Assembly (NCBI RefSeq): GCF_004010325.2
Contig: NZ_SADR02000009.1
Location: 168,071-232,070 of the forward strand
Direction: 5' to 3'
Length of the DNA: 64,000 bases
DNA from: Mesorhizobium sp. M00.F.Ca.ET.216.01.1.1
GTDB lineage: Bacteria > Pseudomonadota > Alphaproteobacteria > Rhizobiales > Rhizobiaceae
Shown here: positions 36,405-44,191 of the stretch, in pieces
Position numbering within the stretch: the first letter of the stretch is position 1
Layout of the letters: each line of letters starts with the position of its first letter
Translations under genes and position numbers: made by a program
Notes under the pieces: model-generated
Database searches by the model: none
What the model saw: the letters and a program-made list of their open reading frames with translations, nothing else
Told to the model about the DNA's origin: nothing

Positions 36405-37316
36405 ATGCCGCTTGCGATGAACCGTGAGGTTTTCATTACCTGTGCCGTGACCGGGTCCGGCAGTTCGCAGGACCGCAGCCCGCATGTGCCGCGTTCACCC
36501 AGGCAGATCGCAGATTCGGCCATTGATGCGGCAAAGGCCGGAGCCGCGATCGTGCACTGCCATGTGCGCGATCCCGAAACCGGCAAGCCGCGCCGCGACG
36601 TGCATCTCTACCGCGAGGTGACGGAGCGCATCCGTGACGCCAATGTCGATGTGGTGCTGAACCTGACAGCCGGCATGGGCGGCGACATGGTGTTCGGCCC
36701 GCCGGAAAGCCCGCTGCCGCTGAACGAAAAAGCCAGCGATATGGGCGGCGCCACCAACCGCATGGAACATGTGCGCCAGTGCCTGCCTGAAATTTGCACG
36801 CTCGACTGCGGCACGATGAATTTCGCCGAAGCCGACTATGTGATGACCAACACACCCGGCATGCTGCGCGCCATGGGCGGCATGATGACGGCGCTCGGCG
36901 TCAAGCCCGAGATCGAGGCCTTCGACACCGGGCATCTGTGGTTTGCCAAGCAGCTCGTCGAGGAACAGGTGCTGAAGCCTGACGCACTGGTGCAATTGTG
37001 CATGGGCGTGCCGTGGGGCGCACCTGACGATCTCAACACCTTCATGGCCATGGTCAACAATGTTCCGTCGACCTGGACCTGGTCGGCCTTTTCCATTGGC
37101 CGCAACCAGATGGCCTATGCCGCCGCCGCGGTGTTGGCGGGCGGCAATGTCCGCGTCGGGCTCGAAGACAATCTTTGGCTCGACAAGGGCGTGCTGGCGA
37201 CCAATGCGCAGCTGGTCGAGCGCGCAGTCAGCATCGTGTCGAACATGGGTGCCAGGGTCATCGGTCCAGACGAAGTGCGCAGGAAGCTCAATTTGACCAA
37301 GCGCGCGCCGCTTTGA
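36405..37316 (+). CDS. BKACE family enzyme, probable 3-dehydrocarnitine cleavage enzyme
   Basis: Beta-keto acid cleavage enzyme (DUF849) of 303 residues, which uses acetyl-CoA to cleave a beta-keto acid. The zinc motif His51-x-His53 is in AAIVHCHVRDPETGKP, and GNVRVGLEDNLWL carries the conserved C-terminal Glu. Beside a carnitine dehydrogenase gene this family member is expected to turn 3-dehydrocarnitine into glycine betaine plus acetoacetyl-CoA (CdhB/C role). The start is at 36405 after GGGAGAG; an ATG at 36417 is an alternative. First gene of the operon. Confidence 0.85.
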   Translation: MPLAMNREVFITCAVTGSGSSQDRSPHVPRSPRQIADSAIDAAKAGAAIVHCHVRDPETGKPRRDVHLYREVTERIRDANVDVVLNLTAGMGGDMVFGPPESPLPLNEKASDMGGATNRMEHVRQCLPEICTLDCGTMNFAEADYVMTNTPGMLRAMGGMMTALGVKPEIEAFDTGHLWFAKQLVEEQVLKPDALVQLCMGVPWGAPDDLNTFMAMVNNVPSTWTWSAFSIGRNQMAYAAAAVLAGGNVRVGLEDNLWLDKGVLATNAQLVERAVSIVSNMGARVIGPDEVRRKLNLTKRAPL

Positions 37317-37350
37317 GCCAGCGTAAAGTTTCGGTTGGGAGGAGCCGCCG

Positions 37351-37431
37351 ATGAAGGCCTTGAAATTCACCGCGATGAAAGACGTCGGCCGCGAGGACTT
37401 CGTTCCCCTCATCGATCCGCCACAGCCATGA
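37351..37431 (+). CDS. Putative 26-residue small protein in the carnitine operon
   Basis: A short open frame, beginning MKALKFTAMKDVGREDFVPL and closing IDPPQP. Its support is position and ribosome-binding site: GGGAGGAG lies 6 nt before the ATG, one of the best sites in the window, 34 bp after the BKACE stop and 19 bp before the dehydrogenase start. It has no signal or membrane segment. It may be a real small protein, a leader peptide that couples translation, or the remnant of a lost gene start. I know no homologue. Confidence 0.45.
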   Translation: MKALKFTAMKDVGREDFVPLIDPPQP

Positions 37432-37450
37432 CAAGAACCGGAGCCTCCGC

Positions 37451-38506
37451 ATGAGCATCATCAACAAGGCGGCTGCCATCGGCGGCGGCGTCATCGGCGC
37501 CGGCTGGGTGGCGCGGCTGCTCTTGAACGGCATCGACGTGTCGATCTTCGATCCCGATCCAGAGGCTTCGCGCAAGGTCGGCGAAGTGATGAAAGGCGCA
37601 CGCCGCGCCTACAAGCAGATGCTGCCCGGCGGCCTGCCGAAAGAAGGCGAGCTCACCTTCGCCAAAACCATCGCCGAAGCGGTCGCCGACGCCGATTTCA
37701 TCCAGGAAAGCGTGCCTGAAAGACTCGATCTCAAGCACCGCGTGCTGGCCGAGATCGACCTTCACGCGCCGGCCAACGCCATTGTCGGTTCGTCGACCTC
37801 AGGCATCAAGCCGACCGACATGCAGGTGGCGATGAAGAAACATCCAGAGCGGTTGGTCGTCGGTCATCCGTTCAACCCGGTCTATCTCTTGCCGCTGGTC
37901 GAGATCGTTGGCGGCGAACAGACCTTTCCGGAGGCGATCGAGGTCGCCAAGGAGATCTATGCCTCGATGGGCATGAAGCCGGTGGTGATCCGCAAGGAGA
38001 TCGAGGCCTTCGTCGGCGACCGCCTGCTGGAGGCGGCTTGGCGCGAGGCGCTGTGGCTAATCAAGGATGGCATCTGCACGGTCGAGGAACTCGATGACAT
38101 CATGCGCTACGGCTTCGGCCTGCGCTGGGCGCAGATGGGCATGTTCCAGGTCTATCGCGTCGCCGGCGGCGAAGCCGGCATGCGCCACTTCATGGCGCAG
38201 TTCGGACCGTGCCTGAAATGGCCGTGGACCAAGCTGATGGATGTGCCGGAGTTCAACGACGAACTGGTCGATCTAATCGCAACCCAATCGGACGACCAGG
38301 CGCACGGGCTGTCGATCCGCGAGCTCGAAAAGATCCGCGACGACAACCTAGTGGCGATCATGGATGCGCTGTCGAGACAGAACAAAGGCAAGGGCTGGGG
38401 CGCCGGTGCCTTGCACAAGGCTTATACCAGGCAGCTCAGCACGCTGCAGCGAAGAAGCCCACTGCCTCCAAGGCGGGCGAAAAGGCCAAGGCGACCAAGC
38501 CGGTGA
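37451..38506 (+). CDS. lcdH: L-carnitine dehydrogenase
   Basis: NAD-dependent dehydrogenase of the 3-hydroxyacyl-CoA dehydrogenase fold, oxidising L-carnitine to 3-dehydrocarnitine. The nucleotide motif is AAIGGGVIGAGWVARLL (residues 8-24). SSTSGIKPTDM and VGHPFNPVYLLPLVEIVGG are typical of carnitine dehydrogenases. As read it is 351 residues, but the last 20 or so (after STLQ) are Arg/Pro-rich and probably the product of a frameshift: a Lys/Ala-rich tail is visible in the next frame and then again in this one (see findings). Between the BKACE and acyl-CoA dehydrogenase genes. Confidence 0.85.
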   Translation: MSIINKAAAIGGGVIGAGWVARLLLNGIDVSIFDPDPEASRKVGEVMKGARRAYKQMLPGGLPKEGELTFAKTIAEAVADADFIQESVPERLDLKHRVLAEIDLHAPANAIVGSSTSGIKPTDMQVAMKKHPERLVVGHPFNPVYLLPLVEIVGGEQTFPEAIEVAKEIYASMGMKPVVIRKEIEAFVGDRLLEAAWREALWLIKDGICTVEELDDIMRYGFGLRWAQMGMFQVYRVAGGEAGMRHFMAQFGPCLKWPWTKLMDVPEFNDELVDLIATQSDDQAHGLSIRELEKIRDDNLVAIMDALSRQNKGKGWGAGALHKAYTRQLSTLQRRSPLPPRRAKRPRRPSR

Positions 38507-38564
38507 AGAAGGCCCAAAAAGACCAAGGCTGAAAAGCCGAAGAGAAAGAAGAAAGGCTGAGCCC

Positions 38565-39728
38565 ATGGATTTCGGTCTCTCGGAGGAACAGAAACTCATC
38601 GTCGAGACGACGCGCGCCTTCGTCGAGAACGAGCTTTACCCGCATGAGCGCGAGGTCGAACGCACCGGTGTCCTGCGTCGCGAGCTGATCGAAGAGATCA
38701 AGGCCAAGGCGATCGAAGCCGGGCTCTACGCCGCCAACATGCCAACGGAAGTCGGTGGCGCCGGACTCGATACGGTGACCTGGCTGCTCTACGAAAAGGA
38801 GCTCGGCCGCGCCAACTACGCGCTGCACTGGACTTGCGTCGCGCGGCCCTCCAACATCCTTCTGGCCGGCACGCCAGAGCAGCGCGAGAAATATCTCTAT
38901 CCCTGCATTCGCGGCGAGAAATGGGATTGCCTGGCGATGACCGAGCCGGGCGCCGGCTCGGATCTGCGCGGTATGAAGGCAACGGCCGTCGAGGCGGGCT
39001 CTGACTGGGTGCTGAACGGCACCAAGCACTTCATCTCGCACGCCGATTTGGCCGACTTCGCGATCGTCTTTATGGCTTCGGGCGAAGAAGATTCGCCGCG
39101 CGGCAAGCGCAAGAAGATCACCGCCTTCTTCGTCGACAAGGGCACCAAGGGTTTTACGGTGCGCGAGGGCTACCGCAACGTCTCGCATCGCGGATACACC
39201 AACGCCATCCTCGAATTCGACGATTGCCGGCTGCCGGCGAGCCAGGTTCTCGGCGAGGTCCACAAGGGATTCGAGGTAGCCAATTCATGGCTGGGCGCGA
39301 CCCGGCTGCAGGTCGGCGCCACCTGTCTCGGCCGTGCCGAGCGGGCGCTTGGTCATGCCGTCGAATATGCCGCACAGCGCCAGCAATTCGGCCAGCAGAT
39401 CGGCAAGTTCCAGGGTGTGTCGTTCAAGCTCGCCGACATGGCGACTGAACTGAAGGCGGCCGAGCTGATGGTGTTCGAAGCCGGCTGGAAGTACGATCAG
39501 GGCACCGTCACCGATCAGGACATGGCCATGGCCAAGCTGAAGGCCACCGAAATGCTTGCCTTCGTCGCCGACGAAGCGATCCAGATCCATGGTGGCATGG
39601 GGCTGATGGACGATCTGCCGCTGGAGCGCATCTGGCGCGACGCGCGGGTCGAGCGCATCTGGGAAGGCACCTCGGAAATCCAGCGCCACATCATTTCGCG
39701 GGCGCTGCTGCGCCCATTCGGGGCTTAG
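38565..39728 (+). CDS. Acyl-CoA dehydrogenase, probable gamma-butyrobetainyl-CoA dehydrogenase
   Basis: FAD enzyme of 387 residues. It has the conserved MTEPGAGSDLRGMKA flavin motif, the middle beta domain and the C-terminal helical domain with QIHGGMGLMDDLPLERIWRD and the closing WEGTSEIQRHIISRALL. Its place beside CoA-ligase, hydratase and carnitine dehydrogenase genes suggests oxidation of gamma-butyrobetainyl-CoA to crotonobetainyl-CoA, as for BcoB-type enzymes (inference). The ATG at 38565 lies 58 bp after the dehydrogenase stop; the site upstream is weak. Confidence 0.85.
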   Translation: MDFGLSEEQKLIVETTRAFVENELYPHEREVERTGVLRRELIEEIKAKAIEAGLYAANMPTEVGGAGLDTVTWLLYEKELGRANYALHWTCVARPSNILLAGTPEQREKYLYPCIRGEKWDCLAMTEPGAGSDLRGMKATAVEAGSDWVLNGTKHFISHADLADFAIVFMASGEEDSPRGKRKKITAFFVDKGTKGFTVREGYRNVSHRGYTNAILEFDDCRLPASQVLGEVHKGFEVANSWLGATRLQVGATCLGRAERALGHAVEYAAQRQQFGQQIGKFQGVSFKLADMATELKAAELMVFEAGWKYDQGTVTDQDMAMAKLKATEMLAFVADEAIQIHGGMGLMDDLPLERIWRDARVERIWEGTSEIQRHIISRALLRPFGA

Positions 39729-39776
39729 AGCATGATCCCGAAAAGTGGAATCCGGTTTTCGGAAAAGATCATGCTC
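39728..39776. repeat. GAGCATGATC intergenic palindrome
   Basis: GAGCATGATC (39728-39737) pairs with GATCATGCTC (39767-39776), and inside it CCCGAAAA with TTTTCGG. This nested palindrome is a frequent rhizobial intergenic element. It overlaps the stop codon of the acyl-CoA dehydrogenase gene and lies 16 bp before the next start, so it sits inside an operon. A half copy is at 50001. Confidence 0.75.
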
Positions 39777-39792
39777 AAACAAAAAGATAGCC

Positions 39793-41871
39793 ATGCATAA
39801 GCTGGAACGTCTTCTGCGTCCGCGATCGATCGCGGTCTTCGGCGGCGCGCAGGCCGCCGCCGTCGTCGCGCAATCGATCAAGATGGGCTTTGCCGGCGAG
39901 ATCTGGCCGGTGCACCCGAGCAAGAACGAAGTGGCCGGCCGCAAGGCCTATCGCTCGGTGGCCGATCTGCCCGGCGCGCCGGACGCTGCCTTCGTCGGCG
40001 TCAACCGGCATTTGACCATCGAAGTGATCAAGGCGCTGGCAGAGCGTGGCGCCGGCGGCGCCGTCTGCTTTGCCGCCGGCTTCCTCGAAACCGAGGCCTA
40101 TGACGAGGATGGCGAGCGGCTGCAGGTCGAACTGGTCGCTGCCGCGGGCCGGATGCCGATCATCGGCCCGAATTGCTACGGCCTGATCAACTATGCCGAC
40201 GGCGCGCTGCTTTGGCCCGACCAGCATGGCGGCATCAGGCTGGCCGAGGGTGGCCGCGGCGTTGCCATCATCACCCAGTCGTCCAATATCGCGATCAACA
40301 TGACGATGCAGAAGCGTGGCCTGCCGATCGCCTATCTGATGACCGCCGGCAACCAAGCGCAGACCGGGCTTTCCGAAATGGCGCTCGGCCTGATCGAGGA
40401 CGACCGCGTCACCGCGCTCGGCCTGCATATCGAAGCCTTCGATTCGGTAGCCGGCTTCGAAAGGTTGGCGGCACGGGCTCGCGAATTGAAGAAGCCGATC
40501 ATCGCCATGAAGGTCGGCCGCTCCGAGCAGGCACGGCAAGCGACGGTGTCGCACACCGCTTCGCTCGCCGGCTCCGACGCCGCCTCGGGCGCATTCCTGA
40601 AAAGGCTCGGCATCGCTCGCGTCGATTCCATTCCCGCCTTCATCGAGGCGCTGAAGCTGTTGCATGTCACCGGACCCTTGCCCGGCTACCGGCTGTCGTC
40701 GATGAGCTGTTCTGGCGGCGAGGCGTCCGTCATGGCCGACAGCGCCGAAGGCCGCTGGGTGACCTTCCCGGCGCTCACCGCCGAGCACCGCGCGCAGGTC
40801 AAATCGACGCTCGGACCGCTGGTCGCCGTCGCCAACCCGCTCGACTATCATACCTTCATCTGGAACAACGAGCCGGCGATGACCGCCACCTTCACCGCCA
40901 TGGTGTCGGGCGGCTTCGACCTCAATATGCTGGTGCTCGACTTTCCGCGCCCCGACCGCTGCTCGGATACCGACTGGTGGGCGACGCTGCGCGCCTTCGA
41001 ATCGGCGCTGAAGACCAACAAGGCGCAGGGCGCGATCGTATCCTCGCTGCCGGAGAACCTGCCCGAGGAATACACCGCCGGGCTGATGGCACGGGGCATG
41101 GTGCCGCTGTTCGGCATTTCGGAAGCCATAGACGCCGCGCAGGCGGCAGCCTTCATCGGCTGGGCCTGGCGCGAGCCGCAGGCGCAGCCGGTCGACACGT
41201 CGGCGTCAGGCGCGCCTGCCGGCGACCACATCACGCCAGACGAGGCCGAGGCAAAGGCGCGGCTGATCAAGGCCGGGCTTTCCGTGCCCAAGGGCGAGCG
41301 CGCCGGCAATGCCGTCGAGGCGGTGATCTCGTCGATGGCATTGGGGTTCCCAGTCGCACTGAAAGCGCTGGGCGTCACCCACAAATCCGAGCTCGGCGCT
41401 GTCAGGCTCAACCTCAGGGATGCCGAATCCGTCAGCACTGCTGCCCATGATCTCGGCCCGCTCGGCAATGGCCTCTATGTCGAGCGTATGGTGCGCGACG
41501 GTGTTGCCGAACTCATCGTCGGCTTTACCCGCGATCCGATGTTCGGCGCGGTGATGACGCTCGGTACCGGCGGCGTGCTGGTCGAGCTTCTGCGCGACAG
41601 CGTCACGCTGATGCTGCCGGCGACCCGCGACGACATCGAGGCGGCGTTGCGGAGACTGAAACTGTTCCCGCTGCTCGAAGGCTATCGCGGCCGGCCAAAG
41701 GCCGATGTCGCAGCGGCCATCGGCGCGATATCAGGCATTGCCGCTTTCGTGCAGGAGAATGCCGGCGAGATCGAGGAGCTCGACATCAACCCGCTGATCG
41801 TCTGCAGCGAGGGCAAGGGCGCCTGGATTGCCGACGCGCTGCTGGTGCTGGGAGAGAAGAAGAATGTCTGA
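39793..41871 (+). CDS. Fused NDP-forming acyl-CoA synthetase, probable betainyl-CoA ligase
   Basis: A 692-residue synthetase of the acetyl-CoA synthetase (ADP-forming) type with alpha and beta parts in one chain. A CoA-binding domain (about 1-135, RSIAVFGGAQAA) is followed by a succinyl-CoA-ligase-like region with the phospho-His in VSHTASLAGSDA (about 260) and an ATP-grasp domain at the C-terminus (about 480-690, GFPVALKALGVTHKSELGAV). In this operon it would activate gamma-butyrobetaine or crotonobetaine with CoA (BcoA-like; inference). The ATG at 39793 follows the intergenic palindrome. Its stop overlaps the next start. Confidence 0.85.
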   Translation: MHKLERLLRPRSIAVFGGAQAAAVVAQSIKMGFAGEIWPVHPSKNEVAGRKAYRSVADLPGAPDAAFVGVNRHLTIEVIKALAERGAGGAVCFAAGFLETEAYDEDGERLQVELVAAAGRMPIIGPNCYGLINYADGALLWPDQHGGIRLAEGGRGVAIITQSSNIAINMTMQKRGLPIAYLMTAGNQAQTGLSEMALGLIEDDRVTALGLHIEAFDSVAGFERLAARARELKKPIIAMKVGRSEQARQATVSHTASLAGSDAASGAFLKRLGIARVDSIPAFIEALKLLHVTGPLPGYRLSSMSCSGGEASVMADSAEGRWVTFPALTAEHRAQVKSTLGPLVAVANPLDYHTFIWNNEPAMTATFTAMVSGGFDLNMLVLDFPRPDRCSDTDWWATLRAFESALKTNKAQGAIVSSLPENLPEEYTAGLMARGMVPLFGISEAIDAAQAAAFIGWAWREPQAQPVDTSASGAPAGDHITPDEAEAKARLIKAGLSVPKGERAGNAVEAVISSMALGFPVALKALGVTHKSELGAVRLNLRDAESVSTAAHDLGPLGNGLYVERMVRDGVAELIVGFTRDPMFGAVMTLGTGGVLVELLRDSVTLMLPATRDDIEAALRRLKLFPLLEGYRGRPKADVAAAIGAISGIAAFVQENAGEIEELDINPLIVCSEGKGAWIADALLVLGEKKNV

Positions 41872-42646
41872 AATTATCACCACTCGCCGTGAAGGCACGA
41901 TCCTCGAGGTCACACTAGACCGGCCCAGGGCCAACGCCATCGACCTGAAGACGTCGCGGCTGATGGGCGAGACGTTCAAGGCGTTCCGCGACGATCCGGG
42001 CTTGCGCGTCGCCATCGTCAAGACCGCCGGCGACAAATTCTTCTGCGCCGGCTGGGATCTCAAGGCGGCGGCCGGCGGCGATGCGGTCGACGGCGACTAT
42101 GGCGTCGGCGGGTTCGGCGGGCTACAGGAATTGCGCGACCTCAACAAGCCGGTCATTGCCTGCGTCAACGGCATGGCGGTCGGCGGCGGCTTCGAGCTGG
42201 CGCTGTCCTGCGACCTCATCTACGCATCCGATCATTCCTCCTTTGCGCTGCCCGAAATCCGCGCCGGCACTTTGGCCGATGCGGCGACGATCAAGCTGCC
42301 GAAGCGCATCCCCTATCATGTCGCCATGGACCTTTTGCTCACCGGCCGCTGGATGGATGTCGCCGAGGCGCACACCTGGGGCCTGGTCAACGAGGTGCTG
42401 CCCAAGGAAAAGCTCGAGGACCGCGTCTGGGAGGTCGCCCGGCTGCTCGCCAGCGGGCCGCCGCTGGTCTTTGCCGCGATCAAGGAGACGGCGCGGGTGG
42501 CGGAAGCGCTGGCCTTCCAGGATGCAATGAACCGGGTAACCCGCCGGCAGCTGCCGACGGTCGATGCGCTGTACGGCTCCGAGGACAATCTCGAAGGTTT
42601 TCGAGCCTTTGCCGAAAAGCGCGACCCGGTGTGGAAGGGGAAGTGA
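41864..42646 (+). CDS. Enoyl-CoA hydratase family, CaiD-like carnitinyl-CoA dehydratase
   Basis: Crotonase-fold enzyme of 260 residues. It contains the CoA-binding FFCAGWDLKAAAGGD segment, the oxyanion-hole GGGFELALSCDLIYA region and the catalytic Glu in ALPEIRAGTLADAA. CaiD-type enzymes interconvert crotonobetainyl-CoA and L-carnitinyl-CoA, which fits the neighbours. The ATG overlaps the CoA-ligase stop by 8 nt (AATGTCTGA), so translation is coupled. Last gene of the carnitine operon; a palindromic element follows. Confidence 0.85.
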   Translation: MSEIITTRREGTILEVTLDRPRANAIDLKTSRLMGETFKAFRDDPGLRVAIVKTAGDKFFCAGWDLKAAAGGDAVDGDYGVGGFGGLQELRDLNKPVIACVNGMAVGGGFELALSCDLIYASDHSSFALPEIRAGTLADAATIKLPKRIPYHVAMDLLLTGRWMDVAEAHTWGLVNEVLPKEKLEDRVWEVARLLASGPPLVFAAIKETARVAEALAFQDAMNRVTRRQLPTVDALYGSEDNLEGFRAFAEKRDPVWKGK

Positions 42647-42676
42647 CGGTATTGTGGAAATGACGGCGTTCCGTCA

Positions 42677-42834
42677 CACCCCCCTCTGCCCTGCCGGGCA
42701 TCTCCCCCGCAAGGGGGGAGATTGGCAGCTCGCGCCTCAACGAACATCCACCAATGCCGGAGATTGGCGAAAGCCGATAGGACGTCCGATCTCCCCCCAT
42801 GAGGGGGAGATGGCCGTCAGGCCAGAGGGGGGTG
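42677..42834. repeat. Palindromic intergenic mosaic element, copy 2
   Basis: About 158 bp with inverted ends: CACCCCCCTCTGCCCTGCCG at 42677 and GGCCGTCAGGCCAGAGGGGG before 42834, and inner hairpins CCCCCGCAAGGGGGG and CCCCCCATGAGGGGG. It is the same element as at 32887 and 62652, with a different spacer. It separates the carnitine operon from the esterase gene and fills nearly all of that gap. Confidence 0.85.
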
Positions 42835-42868
42835 CTCAGGCGCTATCGTCAGAACGCGCGCAGCACCC

Positions 42869-43810
42869 ATGACCGACTACAAAAGACTCATCGACGCCGA
42901 GACCTGGGCCTTCATCGAGCGCACCAATTCCTATTATCCGCCGGATACGATCGACTACACGATCACCCGGCAGCGCGAAATCTATGACCGCATGTGCCGT
43001 GAGTTCTTTGCCGGCTATCCGGATGGCGTGACGGCTGAAACCACCATCATTGCCACGCCTTGGGACGACGTCCCGATCCGCATCTATCGCAGCGCGGCAC
43101 CGAACGAAGCGGCAATGGTGCTCTATATCCATGGCGGTGGCTTCATCCTCGGCGGACTCGATAGCCATGACGATGTCTGCGCCGAGCTTTGCGCTCGCTC
43201 CGGCTATGAAGTGGTTTCGGTCGACTACCGGCTGGCGCCCGAGCATCTGCATCCGGCCGCGTTCGACGACGTGATGGGCGCCTTCGAATGGGCCACCTCA
43301 ACCTACGAATGCCCCGTCCTGCTCTGCGGCGACAGCGCCGGCGGCAATCTCTGTGCCGCCATCAGCCATGCGACGCGCGGCTATGCGCAGAAGCCGATAG
43401 GCCAGGTGCTGATCTACCCTGGCCTTGGCGGCGACCACGCGCGCGGCTCCTATGTCAGGCATGCCAAGGCGCCGATGCTGACGGCCCGCGACCTCGATTT
43501 CTACAAGGATGTCAGGACCGGCGGGGCGGACCGGACCGGTGACATCACGCTGTTTCCGCTTGCCGACGCCGATTTTGCCAATCTGCCGCCGACCGTCCTG
43601 ATCACCGCCCAATGCGATCCGCTGTCTTCCGACGGCGAAGCCTATCGCGACCGCGTCGTAGCGGCAGGCGGGCGCGCCTATTGGTTCGAGGAGCCGGGGC
43701 TGGTGCACGGCTATTTGCGGGCCAGGCACACGGTCGGCCGCGCGCGCTCGAGCTTTACCCGGATCGTCGACGCGGTGTCGACATTAGGACGAGGTGCCTG
43801 GATCTGGTGA
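42869..43810 (+). CDS. Alpha/beta hydrolase, hormone-sensitive-lipase-type esterase
   Basis: Esterase/lipase of 313 residues. The oxyanion-hole motif HGGG is at about residues 88-91 (YIHGGGFILGG), the nucleophile is Ser156 in CGDSAGG, Asp is expected in LITAQCDPLSSDGEAY and His in LVHGYLRA near the end. Cytoplasmic by lack of a signal. Located 34 bp after the mosaic element. It is not obviously part of the carnitine operon, though a carnitinyl-CoA or acylcarnitine hydrolysing role cannot be ruled out. Confidence 0.87.
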   Translation: MTDYKRLIDAETWAFIERTNSYYPPDTIDYTITRQREIYDRMCREFFAGYPDGVTAETTIIATPWDDVPIRIYRSAAPNEAAMVLYIHGGGFILGGLDSHDDVCAELCARSGYEVVSVDYRLAPEHLHPAAFDDVMGAFEWATSTYECPVLLCGDSAGGNLCAAISHATRGYAQKPIGQVLIYPGLGGDHARGSYVRHAKAPMLTARDLDFYKDVRTGGADRTGDITLFPLADADFANLPPTVLITAQCDPLSSDGEAYRDRVVAAGGRAYWFEEPGLVHGYLRARHTVGRARSSFTRIVDAVSTLGRGAWIW

Positions 43811-44191
43811 TCCCCAAGATCCCTTGCAGCGGAGACAGACAGGGCACCTCGTCCCTCTGTTCCGGCTTCCAATGAACCTTTCCGCGTCAGTCCGCGACTG
43901 ACGATCAGGTGCCGCATGGTGCGGCCCGGAAAGGAAAGCCCCATGACTGGAAATCCAGAGGCTCCATGGTCTCCGGGACCAATGGGAGCTCAGCGCGACC
44001 ACCGCTTTCGGGACGGGGTCGATGCGCTGGGCTTTCCGCTGGTTCCGTTGACCCTGCGTAAGAGCCGTCGTATCGTCACCAAGAGGAAAGCAGACAATTC
44101 GATCAGGGATGAACGTGCCGGAACGCCGCGCCTTGCCCTGATTCGCGCGGCAAAGCCGGATGTTCCTCCCGTAGCCTGCGGGGGGAATTCC
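43811..44191. other. Gene-free, structure-rich interval
   Basis: About 380 bp before the first large secreted protein. It holds a 12-bp inverted repeat with one arm inside the end of the esterase gene (GGACGAGGTGCC, about 43787) and the other at about 43843 (GGCACCTCGTCC), then GTCAGTC/GACTGAC at 43886-43902 and GCCGCA/TGCGGC at 43911-43925. An open frame continues upstream of the chosen start to 43916, but its codons do not look like a protein. Confidence 0.5.
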
